DNA of 34,062 nt from Taibaiella sp. KBW10 (GTDB lineage Bacteria > Bacteroidota > Bacteroidia > Chitinophagales > Chitinophagaceae), in NCBI RefSeq assembly GCF_003852495.1, contig NZ_QAJI01000005.1, positions 155,792 to 189,853 on the forward strand, given 5' to 3'. This document shows positions 17,071-25,082 of the stretch, piece by piece. How positions within the stretch are numbered: position 1 is the stretch's first letter; each line of letters begins with the position of its first letter. The notes beneath the pieces were generated by a model. That model made no database searches, was not told the DNA's origin, and worked only from the letters and a program-made list of their open reading frames with translations. The translations under genes were made by a program, and so were the position numbers.

Positions 17071-17802
17071 TTAGTCTTGTAAATTCGCTGTTTTCAGGAG
17101 TTTATTATAGTCGAGAAGGCGTATACTTTTGCCATTTAATTCGATGATTCCATCTTTTTTAAATTCGGAAAGTAGCCTTATTGCAGACTCCGTGGCGGTA
17201 CCCACAATATTGGCGAGTTCATCTCTGGTAAGCCTTACATTAAGGGTAATCCCATCCTCATCAAAACCATAGGTTTCTTTGATAAATAGCAGTGCTTCTG
17301 CAAGTCTTTCCCTAACGGGTTTTTGGGCTAAATGTGCGACTTTTTGCTCTGCTCTTCCTAATTCCTGACCCATTAATTTCATAAAATCAAGCGATAGGTT
17401 CGCATCTTGAGACAGGACTTTTAAAAAGCGTTCTTTGGGGATAAAACAAACAGTAGTTTCTTCTAAAACGATAGCAGAAGCGGAATAGACTGCATCGCTC
17501 AAGAGGGCCTTATACCCTATTAAATCGCCGGGTTTGGCTAATCGGTAGATATGCTCTTTACCATCATCTCCATTTTTGGAGATCTTGATCTTTCCAGAGC
17601 TGATACAATATAAACCATAGGCACGGGTACCCTCGTGGAAGATAACCTGCCCTTTTTTGTAGGTGGTACAAACCTTTTCCTTATTAATGAAATCAAGGCT
17701 TTCATTGCTGGTATTACAAAAGACGCTGCTGTTCTTATGCGCACAACGCACGCAATTATCATCGTTACAGTCGTTCATATTATTCATTTCGATGTCGATC
17801 AT
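17071..17802 (-). CDS. Crp/Fnr-family regulator with FNR-like cysteines
   Basis: The 243-residue protein has an N-terminal cysteine segment (C12, C17, C20, C29), a cyclic-nucleotide-type beta barrel (about 45-130), a dimer helix (about 135-165) and a winged HTH (about 185-235; recognition helix near TATESAIRLLSEF). C119 in EETTVCFIP aligns by eye with the fourth iron-sulfur ligand of E. coli FNR (C122). C17, C20 and C29 resemble its C20, C23 and C29, although the last spacing is longer. The cAMP-contacting Arg-Ser of CRP is replaced (YSAS), so cAMP binding is unlikely. Its position just downstream of the act-cox operon suggests redox or oxygen control of respiration. The Fe-S cluster is inferred. 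Confidence 0.85.
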   Translation of the reverse strand: MIDIEMNNMNDCNDDNCVRCAHKNSSVFCNTSNESLDFINKEKVCTTYKKGQVIFHEGTRAYGLYCISSGKIKISKNGDDGKEHIYRLAKPGDLIGYKALLSDAVYSASAIVLEETTVCFIPKERFLKVLSQDANLSLDFMKLMGQELGRAEQKVAHLAQKPVRERLAEALLFIKETYGFDEDGITLNVRLTRDELANIVGTATESAIRLLSEFKKDGIIELNGKSIRLLDYNKLLKTANLQD

Positions 17803-17851
17803 AGCAAATAATATTTTCTACCCAAGGCGGTGTATAAAGCTATATAAAAAA

Positions 17852-17880
17852 TAAATGAGGCAAAAGCTTTGCCTCATTTA
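17852..17880 (-). terminator. Terminator of the act-cox operon
   Basis: A 13-bp perfect stem (taaatgaggcaaa / tttgcctcattta) with a 3-nt loop is followed on the minus strand by a T-rich run. It lies 16 bp after the coxA stop and separates the operon from the Crp/Fnr gene. Confidence 0.93.
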
Positions 17881-17895
17881 AAATATCATTATTGA

Positions 17896-19716
17896 TTAAT
17901 GCTCTTCTTCACCAGGACGAAGGGGTACATTTTGAGGTACATAATCATTACCATTACCATCATCCTTATAATCATATGGCCAACGGTGTACTTCAGGAAT
18001 AGGACCTTCCCAGTTACCGTGTCCCGGATGGATTGGCGTAGTCCACTCTAATGTGGTGGCCTTCCATGGATTTTCAGAAGTTACTTTTCTACCGCGGAAC
18101 ATGCTTACAAAGAAGTTGAATACAAACAACAACTGTGCAAAGAATACAACCACTACAACAATCGTAATGAAGGCGTTCATCGGTTGATAATCTTTATACG
18201 AAACCCAGGCGCTATAATCGTAATAACGACGTGGCATACCCGCAAGACCCGCATAGTGCATCGGCCAGAAGATAAGATAAGCACCAATTAAGGTAATAAA
18301 GAAGTGAATATAACCTAAGGTATTATTCAGGAATCTTCCAAACATTTTAGGGAACCAGTGATATACCCCGGCAAACATCCCAAAGAAGGCAGATACACCC
18401 ATTACTAAGTGGAAGTGCGCAATTACGAAGTAAGTATCGTGCAAGTGGATATCTAAAGCTGAGTTACCTAACCAGATACCGGTCAAACCACCGGAAATAA
18501 AGATGGATACGAAACCAATAGCGAATAACATCGGCACATTGAAACGTAAGCTACCTCTCCAGATTGTCGTAATCCAGTTAAATACTTTAATAGCAGACGG
18601 TATCGCGATCAATAGGGTTAATAATACGAATACAGAACCTAAGAACGGACTCATACCGGATACGAACATATGGTGTGCCCATACGACCAAGGCCAAGGCG
18701 GTAATACCAATTAAGGATATAATCATGGCCAGGTAACCAAAGATCGGTTTACGGCTGTTTGTCGATAAGATTTCTGAAGCCATACCCATACCCGGTAACA
18801 TTACGATGTATACCTCAGGGTGACCTAAGAACCAAAACAAGTGTTGGTATAAGATTGCAGAACCACCGATATGTGACAAGGCTTTACCACCGATAAAGAT
18901 TTCAGATAAGTAGAAGCTCGTACCCATGTGACGGTCAAAGATCAATAAGACAACACCGGAAACCAATACAGGGAAAGACAATACACCTAAGATAGCGGTA
19001 AAGAAGAAAGACCAAATGGTTAAAGGCATGCGGGTCATCTTCATCCCGTTTGTTCTCATATTAAGTATCGTAGAGATATAGTTCAAACCACCCAATAACT
19101 GAGATACCACAAACAATACCATACTGATCAACCATAAATCCATACCTAAACCAGAACCTAAAGACGCTTCTTTAAGGGCACTCAAAGGCGGATAAGTTGT
19201 CCATCCTCCCGCAGCAGGTCCTGTTTGCACAAATAGGGAAGCAAACATAATAATACTGGATACGAAGAAGAACCAATAAGAAAGCATATTCATGAATGGA
19301 GAAGCCATATCACGTGCACCTAATTGCAATGGAATCAAGAAATTACTAAACGTTCCACTCAAACCGGCTGTTAATACAAAGAATACCAGAATGGTACCAT
19401 GCATTGTAACCAAGGCATAATAAAACTCAGGTGTTAATTTTCCACCTTTAGCCCAGTGACCCAAAAACTGTTCCATAACCGGAAAAGAAGATTCAGGAAA
19501 ACCTAATTGCAAGCGAAAAAATACAGAAAATAATGCACCAATTACGGCCCAGATCATACCTGTTACCAGGTATTGCTTTCCAATCATTTTATGATCCTGG
19601 CTAAATATGTACTTCGTAATAAAGTGCTGTTTAGGATGATCATGATGACCTTCGTGATGTTCGTGCGCACCGTGTGCATGTGCTAAAGTAGCGTCGTTAC
19701 CCATTTTTATATTCAA
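17896..19716 (-). CDS. ctaD: Cytochrome c oxidase subunit I (A-type)
   Basis: The catalytic subunit of the haem-copper oxidase reduces O2 to water and pumps protons. At 606 residues with about 12 membrane helices it is full length. Ligands are visible: H106 (MHGT) and H436 for the low-spin haem, H434 (AHFH) for the high-spin haem, H299 with cross-link Y303 (GHPEVY), and H348/H349 (AHHM) for CuB. E301 of HPEVY marks an A1-type enzyme. The N-terminus has a His-rich cytoplasmic stretch (residues 13-31). The gene follows coxB by 50 bp, is the last of the act-cox operon and is closed by a strong terminator. Subunits III and IV are not encoded next to it. An alternative start is Met5. Confidence 0.97.
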   Translation of the reverse strand: MNIKMGNDATLAHAHGAHEHHEGHHDHPKQHFITKYIFSQDHKMIGKQYLVTGMIWAVIGALFSVFFRLQLGFPESSFPVMEQFLGHWAKGGKLTPEFYYALVTMHGTILVFFVLTAGLSGTFSNFLIPLQLGARDMASPFMNMLSYWFFFVSSIIMFASLFVQTGPAAGGWTTYPPLSALKEASLGSGLGMDLWLISMVLFVVSQLLGGLNYISTILNMRTNGMKMTRMPLTIWSFFFTAILGVLSFPVLVSGVVLLIFDRHMGTSFYLSEIFIGGKALSHIGGSAILYQHLFWFLGHPEVYIVMLPGMGMASEILSTNSRKPIFGYLAMIISLIGITALALVVWAHHMFVSGMSPFLGSVFVLLTLLIAIPSAIKVFNWITTIWRGSLRFNVPMLFAIGFVSIFISGGLTGIWLGNSALDIHLHDTYFVIAHFHLVMGVSAFFGMFAGVYHWFPKMFGRFLNNTLGYIHFFITLIGAYLIFWPMHYAGLAGMPRRYYDYSAWVSYKDYQPMNAFITIVVVVVFFAQLLFVFNFFVSMFRGRKVTSENPWKATTLEWTTPIHPGHGNWEGPIPEVHRWPYDYKDDGNGNDYVPQNVPLRPGEEEH

Positions 19717-19766
19717 TTTACAAACCTTGCGATAAGGCAGAAAATAATTTAATGTTTAATGTTAGT

Positions 19767-20834
19767 TTATTTAGATGCAACTGTCTTTACAGTATCCTTA
19801 GCTGCAGCAGGAGCTGCGGTACTGTCTTTAGCAGCCGTTGTTGCTACAGGAGCTGCCGGTGGGTTTTGGATATCATAATATGACTTCTGCTCCCCGATCC
19901 ATTTTTTAAAATCAGCTTCTGTCTCTACCACAACGGTACCTCTCATAGAGTAGTGACCCTTACCACACATTTGGTCACAAGTGATCTCATAAACGAAATC
20001 TTTGTTTCCTGTAATTGTTTTCATCTCTGCTGTCGTCAACCTTGGGGTAAACCATAAAGTGGTTGTAATACCAGGAACGGCATCCATTTTCATTCTGAAG
20101 TGCGGTAAACCCACATCATGAATTACATCACGGGAATTGATGATAAACTGTACATGTCGTTTATTAATAATATGCGCTTCACCATTTTCGATAATGATAT
20201 CATCTTTAGAAGCCGGATCGTTCCAGTCTAAACCCATAATATTATTCGCATCGTTGATCAATCGGAAATTCGTTTTACCAAATACCCCATCTTTACCAGG
20301 ATAGCGGATCACCCAGTTAAACTGCTTGCCCATTACCTGTACTTTCAGGGAATCAGCCGGCGCTTTATCGGTAATCGTAACCCAGTTTTTCAATCCGATA
20401 GCTACTAATACCATCAGGGTTAAAGCTGGAATAGTTGTCCAAAGGATCTCTAACTTATTGTTATGAGAATAGAAGAATGGCTTTCTATCATCTCTCGCCT
20501 GGTATTTCCAGGAAAACCAAAACAATACCGCTTGTGTAACAAAGAAAACAGCACCGGTAATCCAAAGGGTTACCTTCATCATGAATTCATACTCCAAACC
20601 TTGCTCAGAAGCAGATTCAGGCAGATATAATGGTGCTAAATACATATGGCATTTATAAATACCATAGATGCCCAAAACAAAGAACGCCACTAACAACCCT
20701 GCCATAAGTTTGTTGGTACTCTTGGCTACCATTTCTTCGCCTCGTATGATATTAGCGTATTCGCTGGCTTTTGCAATCTGGTAAATAATGATAAAAACCA
20801 GAATAACTAAGGCGGTTAATATTAATCCCGACAT
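19767..20834 (-). CDS. ctaC: Cytochrome c oxidase subunit II (CuA)
   Basis: Accepts electrons from cytochrome c through the binuclear CuA centre and passes them to subunit I. The CuA ligands are in the C-terminal cupredoxin domain: H239 (VIHD), C286, C290, H294 and M297 (CDQMCGKGHYSM). The usual Glu between the cysteines is Gln; it contributes through its backbone, so the site should still form. Four hydrophobic helices are visible (about 2-21, 43-62, 88-109, 130-148), two more than in a standard subunit II. The tail after residue 325 is Ala/Pro/Thr/Lys-rich. No cytochrome c domain is fused. Gaps are 80 bp to actF and 50 bp to ctaD. Confidence 0.95.
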   Translation of the reverse strand: MSGLILTALVILVFIIIYQIAKASEYANIIRGEEMVAKSTNKLMAGLLVAFFVLGIYGIYKCHMYLAPLYLPESASEQGLEYEFMMKVTLWITGAVFFVTQAVLFWFSWKYQARDDRKPFFYSHNNKLEILWTTIPALTLMVLVAIGLKNWVTITDKAPADSLKVQVMGKQFNWVIRYPGKDGVFGKTNFRLINDANNIMGLDWNDPASKDDIIIENGEAHIINKRHVQFIINSRDVIHDVGLPHFRMKMDAVPGITTTLWFTPRLTTAEMKTITGNKDFVYEITCDQMCGKGHYSMRGTVVVETEADFKKWIGEQKSYYDIQNPPAAPVATTAAKDSTAAPAAAKDTVKTVASK

Positions 20835-20914
20835 TATTGAATGTTAATTATTAAATTATTAAATGCTGGTGTATGGTACACCTCAATTTCGTTCCTATTA
20901 TAAATTAATGACTA

Positions 20915-22132
20915 TTAACTTAAGTGTACTACTGCTTCTTTAAGCAAAATATTATTATGTGGTATCAGATCCGATTTCGTCAATGTTTTAGACACAACCA
21001 AAACCATCACCCCTGCAAATCCTGCAAAAATACCCATTTCATACCAACTGATATGCCAATCGTGACCGGAAGGACCAGGATAAGTTAATAAATATAAGTT
21101 TAACCACTGACCAAAGATAATAATTAATGCCATGAACACTACAGTGAAGTAGTTACGTTTACTTGGACGAGACATTAAGATCAGGATTGGTCCAACAAAG
21201 TTTACTACAATATTCAAATAGAATAAGAAACTGTACGGTCCGTTCTGACGCTTGTTATAATAGGTTGTTTCCTCAGGAATGTTACCATACCAGATCAACA
21301 TATACTGTGCAAACCAGGTATAGGTCCAGAAAATGGAAAACGCAAACATAAATTTACCCAAATCATGGATGTGCTCTTTGTTTACCAAAACCAGGTTACC
21401 TTGATTTTTAAGGTATACAGTCCATAACAGGATCAAAGCCATACCCGATACAAATGCTCCGGCAAATACGTGCCAGCTGAACAAAGTTGAGTACCAGTGT
21501 GCATCAATACTCATTACCCAGAACCATGGTGTAGTACTCATCATGGTCAGACCATATACTACCATGAAACCACCGGCAAGGGAAACGTTTCTCCAATAAA
21601 GTTTAGTAGAATTTTTCGGCGCAGATTGTTGTGCAATGGAAATAGATCTGAATTTTCTGCCGAAGAAGCTCCATAAAGCCACCGCAACTACCGAAAATCC
21701 TACAAACATTTTAGAATTCAGGAAAGAAGATTTTCCTTCTAATACTTTATCGCCTTCCGGATGTACCCAGTGGAAGATAGGATTATGATGTCCTAAACCA
21801 AACACGATACAAAAAAGGATTACTAATACTATCAGACCAAAAACCCAAACGTTTGCACCAATCGCTTCCGGAACTCTTTTATAAGCTACGATCCAACCCC
21901 CTTGTGCCAAAGCAGCAGCAGCTTGGATGAAAATAGAAGAAAGCGCCATAAATAAGAAGAAGATACTATTTTGCATCAACCCAAGCCAAAAGCGGGTTAC
22001 CCCGGCAACGCCTGCTTCATCATGCTTTCCTAAAAAGCAAATAGCGCCTGCGACTACAGTTATTATACCAATTAGTAATAATACCAAACCTGTTTTCTTT
22101 AAACCCGAAGGGACTTCAAAACGATCGGTCAT
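20915..22132 (-). CDS. actF: Alternative complex III subunit ActF
   Basis: A 405-residue integral membrane protein with about ten helices, homologous to the NrfD/PsrC-type ActC/ActF subunits of ACIII (quinol:cytochrome c oxidoreductase). ACIII replaces cytochrome bc1 and transfers electrons from quinol to cytochrome c or directly to an associated oxidase. Features include His/Trp-rich segments such as GHHNPIFHWVHPEGD and HWYSTLFSWHVFAGAF. In known ACIII structures ActF lacks the main quinol site, which is in ActC. It lies 44 bp after actE and 80 bp before coxB on the minus strand. Identification rests on gene order, length and topology as well as sequence. Confidence 0.9.
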   Translation of the reverse strand: MTDRFEVPSGLKKTGLVLLLIGIITVVAGAICFLGKHDEAGVAGVTRFWLGLMQNSIFFLFMALSSIFIQAAAALAQGGWIVAYKRVPEAIGANVWVFGLIVLVILFCIVFGLGHHNPIFHWVHPEGDKVLEGKSSFLNSKMFVGFSVVAVALWSFFGRKFRSISIAQQSAPKNSTKLYWRNVSLAGGFMVVYGLTMMSTTPWFWVMSIDAHWYSTLFSWHVFAGAFVSGMALILLWTVYLKNQGNLVLVNKEHIHDLGKFMFAFSIFWTYTWFAQYMLIWYGNIPEETTYYNKRQNGPYSFLFYLNIVVNFVGPILILMSRPSKRNYFTVVFMALIIIFGQWLNLYLLTYPGPSGHDWHISWYEMGIFAGFAGVMVLVVSKTLTKSDLIPHNNILLKEAVVHLS

Positions 22133-22176
22133 AATATAGTTATTTTTTTATGCTAATTAATTGTTTATGTTTATGC

Positions 22177-22866
22177 TTATTTTTTTGCAACAGCAGAATC
22201 TGTTTTCATTGCAGGCTTAGCAGCAGCAGTATCTTTAGCAGTATTTGCAGTGGCAGTTGTAGCCCCGGCTTCAGCATCTAAAGTAAAAGGTGCACCACCG
22301 TTTTTAGATTGTACCTTTTTAATATAAGCCAATACTTGCCAACGTTGTTTTACGTTCAACTGGCTTGCATAAGAACCCATTACATTCTTACCATATACCA
22401 CTGCATAGTACATTTTACCGATCGTCATGTTCAGGTAAGCCGCACCACCTTTAAGATTAGCAGGAGCTGCTGCAAACGGACCGGCACCATCTTTATATAA
22501 AGGACCGTTACCGTCTAGTTTATCTCCGTGACAAATACCACAATAGATATTGTATAAGCGTGTACCTTCCGTCATTTCGGCTTCGGTAAACTTATAAGGA
22601 GATTGCAATGCATAATAAGCAGAAGTGTCTGCCGCAGTAAGGTGTAATGGCAAGGCATGGCCTCTTGCAATGGTACCCGGAACTGGTTCCTGGCTAGTTA
22701 AGCCATTGGCGGTTACTGGGTTTTCCGTATAGGCATCGTATGCACGGGAATAAGTCATGTCCGGGGCATAGATTTTGCCCGGGTTACGACGTATACCACC
22801 GCTGTTACAAGAAGCGGCCAGCATAGCACTACCTACCAAAAATGTTACAAAAAAACGTTTATTCAT
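22177..22866 (-). CDS. actE: Alternative complex III subunit ActE (monohaem cytochrome c lipoprotein)
   Basis: The 229-residue monohaem cytochrome c starts with a lipoprotein signal ending LAASC20, so it is membrane-anchored on the periplasmic side. The haem motif is CGICH (C109, C112, H113), and M163 (NVMGSY) is a good distal ligand. The C-terminus is an Ala/Thr/Lys-rich tail. In ACIII this subunit passes electrons onward to the oxidase. I chose the ATG at 22866 over 22899 because it gives a proper lipoprotein signal. It sits between actD (39 bp) and actF (44 bp). Confidence 0.93.
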   Translation of the reverse strand: MNKRFFVTFLVGSAMLAASCNSGGIRRNPGKIYAPDMTYSRAYDAYTENPVTANGLTSQEPVPGTIARGHALPLHLTAADTSAYYALQSPYKFTEAEMTEGTRLYNIYCGICHGDKLDGNGPLYKDGAGPFAAAPANLKGGAAYLNMTIGKMYYAVVYGKNVMGSYASQLNVKQRWQVLAYIKKVQSKNGGAPFTLDAEAGATTATANTAKDTAAAKPAMKTDSAVAKK

Positions 22867-22905
22867 AAAATTCTGTATAAAAATGGCTTCAGAAGCCAAA
22901 TATTA

Positions 22906-23484
22906 TTATGCTAATTGTTTTTGATACTCTTCTTCTTTATCAAATCTACCGTACCACCAGCCTTCTTCTGCAATCTGTACATCTGTTTCTACAGGCTTGG
23001 TTGTGTTTAAGAAATTCATCAGCTCGGCTTCATCAGTTCCTTCGGTTATTTCTATCGCTACCACAAACAGATCGTCTGACTGGCGCGGATGGAAAACATG
23101 CTTCTTAACACCCGGCATGATTTGATTCAAATAGCAATAAGTCAATACCATACCCACTGCCGCAAACATTACGGTAAGCTCAAAAGTGATCGGAATCATT
23201 GCTGGTAAAGAGAAGAATGGTTTACCACCGTAGTTGATAGGCCAGTCTGAGGTAAAAATCCATGACATAAAGCCTAATGCCGTACTCGTACCGGTAATAC
23301 CAAAGATAAAACCTGCTACGTGCAAATCGGTTTCTTTAAGTCCCATAGCCTGGTCTAAACCATGCACAGGGAATGGAGTATACACATCGTGCAATTTGTA
23401 CCCACTATGACGTACTTTGTGAACGGCATCAAACAATGGTGCCTCATCATCGTAACAAGCTATTGCAAATTTTTTAATTGCCAT
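22906..23484 (-). CDS. actD: Alternative complex III subunit ActD (DUF3341)
   Basis: A 192-residue DUF3341 protein: a soluble N-terminal part (about 1-55), a pair of membrane helices (about 60-120) and a soluble C-terminal end. ActD is a structural ACIII subunit without cofactors. Typical features are the start MAIKKFAIACYDDE and the region around VYTPFPVHGLDQAMG. The ATG at 23484 is preferred; an upstream in-frame ATG at 23508 would only add eight residues. It lies between actC (61 bp) and actE (39 bp). Confidence 0.93.
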   Translation of the reverse strand: MAIKKFAIACYDDEAPLFDAVHKVRHSGYKLHDVYTPFPVHGLDQAMGLKETDLHVAGFIFGITGTSTALGFMSWIFTSDWPINYGGKPFFSLPAMIPITFELTVMFAAVGMVLTYCYLNQIMPGVKKHVFHPRQSDDLFVVAIEITEGTDEAELMNFLNTTKPVETDVQIAEEGWWYGRFDKEEEYQKQLA

Positions 23485-23545
23485 GATTTGTGTTCTTATA
23501 TTTATCAATCCGTTTTACAACCGATCTTAAAATTCTTTATAATTA

Positions 23546-24979
23546 TTAATGTGCGTGTTCCGCAAGATGAATAAATTCTTCTAAAGATTTTTCTTCTAAT
23601 GCCATATTCTCTTCATGGGCTTTCGATCCAGTTGTTTTCAATACGAACTTAACCTCTGCGATTGCGATTACCGGGAAGTATTTAGAGAATAACAAGAAGC
23701 AAGTAAAGAACAAGCCAAAAGTACCTAAATAGAATCCGAGCTCAGGCCATGTCGGAGAATAGTAAGACCAGTTAGAAGGAATATAATCACGATACAAGGT
23801 TGTTGCAATGATTACAAAACGCTCAAACCACATCCCGATATTCACCACGATAGACAAGATGAAGGAGAATACAATGTTACGACGTAATTTTTTGAACCAG
23901 AAGAACTGCGGGGAAATTACGTTACAGGTCATCATCGCCCAATAACTCCACCAGTAAGGCCCTAATACACGCCATTTAAATGCTTCCTGCTCGTAAACCA
24001 CTTGGCTATACCAGGCCATAAATAACTCTGTAATATAGGCGATACCTACAATAGACCCCGTCAATACGATTACTTTATTCATCGCCTCAATGTGTCCCAT
24101 TGTAATATACTCTTCTAAACGATATATTTTTCTAACTAAGATCAACAAGGTATTTACCATCGCAAATCCGGAGAAAATCGCACCGGCAACGAAGTAAGGA
24201 GGGAAGATGGTCGCATGCCATCCCGGAATTACGGAAGTGGCAAAGTCAAAAGATACAATCGTGTGTACCGAAAGTACTAATGGTGTAGACAAACCAGCCA
24301 GTACTAAAGACAAGGCTTCAAAACGCTGCCAGTTTTTTGCAGTACCGGTCCAGCCAAAAGAAGCGATACCATATAAACGCTTGCGCAATTTAGTTTTTGC
24401 TCTGTCCCGAACGGTAGCAAAGTCAGGAATCAAACCGGAATACCAGAATAATAAGGAAACGGTAAAATAAGTTGAAATCGCGAATACATCCCAAAGTAAA
24501 GCCGAGTTAAAGTTAGGCCATAAAGGACCACGGGTATTCGGCAAAGGCAATACATACATCGCATCCCATACACGACCCATGTGGAAAATCGGGAACTGAC
24601 CCGCACACATTACGGCAAAGATGGTCATCGCTTCTGCTGCACGGTTTACACCGGTACGCCAGTGTTGACGGAACAGTAACAGGATGGCGGAGATCAATGT
24701 ACCGGCGTGACCAATACCTACCCACCATACGAAGTTGGTAATATCCCAACCCCAACCGATGGTGTGGTTAATACCCCAAACACCGATACCCCAATATACT
24801 TCCCAGAATACGGAGAATGCTCCGAAACCTAAGAATAATAAAGAGACTACTAAACCAAAGTACCAAAGCTTTGTAGGCTTTTGTTCAATGGGGCGACAGA
24901 TATCAGCTGTTACATCCTTGTAGGTCTTGTTGCCATCTACTAATGGCTCTCTAATGAACGATTCGTATTTTAAATGCAT
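23546..24979 (-). CDS. actC: Alternative complex III subunit ActC (NrfD/PsrC-like quinol-binding membrane subunit)
   Basis: A 477-residue membrane protein with about ten helices of the NrfD/PsrC family. In ACIII, ActC holds the quinol oxidation site and delivers electrons to the iron-sulfur subunit ActB. Visible conserved segments include [21 protein letters not shown]-like helix I/II residues (about 72-95), [16 protein letters not shown], and [19 protein letters not shown] (about 240-258). The last helix is followed by a charged C-terminal tail. It lies 103 bp downstream of actB, with an intercistronic hairpin in that gap, and 61 bp before actD. Confidence 0.95.
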   Translation of the reverse strand: MHLKYESFIREPLVDGNKTYKDVTADICRPIEQKPTKLWYFGLVVSLLFLGFGAFSVFWEVYWGIGVWGINHTIGWGWDITNFVWWVGIGHAGTLISAILLLFRQHWRTGVNRAAEAMTIFAVMCAGQFPIFHMGRVWDAMYVLPLPNTRGPLWPNFNSALLWDVFAISTYFTVSLLFWYSGLIPDFATVRDRAKTKLRKRLYGIASFGWTGTAKNWQRFEALSLVLAGLSTPLVLSVHTIVSFDFATSVIPGWHATIFPPYFVAGAIFSGFAMVNTLLILVRKIYRLEEYITMGHIEAMNKVIVLTGSIVGIAYITELFMAWYSQVVYEQEAFKWRVLGPYWWSYWAMMTCNVISPQFFWFKKLRRNIVFSFILSIVVNIGMWFERFVIIATTLYRDYIPSNWSYYSPTWPELGFYLGTFGLFFTCFLLFSKYFPVIAIAEVKFVLKTTGSKAHEENMALEEKSLEEFIHLAEHAH

Positions 24980-25049
24980 AATTGATTTATTAATGCTGTA
25001 TGGCTAAGCGTACCTAGCAATACAAATCTAATGTCAATTTTTTTATTCC

Positions 25050-25075
25050 TGAGACCAGCCCAAGGGCAGGTCTCA
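25050..25075 (-). promoter_or_regulatory. Intercistronic hairpin between actB and actC
   Basis: The arms tgagacc (25050-25056) and ggtctca (25069-25075) pair perfectly, with an inner gcc/ggc stem. On the minus strand the hairpin is followed by A-rich sequence rather than a T tract, so it is not a standard terminator. It could be an mRNA stabiliser or processing site that adjusts subunit ratios. Confidence 0.5.
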
Positions 25076-25082
25076 TTTATGA

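Noticed and set aside
17071-17802. Crp/Fnr protein as the cAMP receptor for the linked cyclases
   Set aside because: The phosphate-binding Arg-Ser of CRP is absent (YSAS) and the cysteine pattern points to an FNR-like sensor instead.
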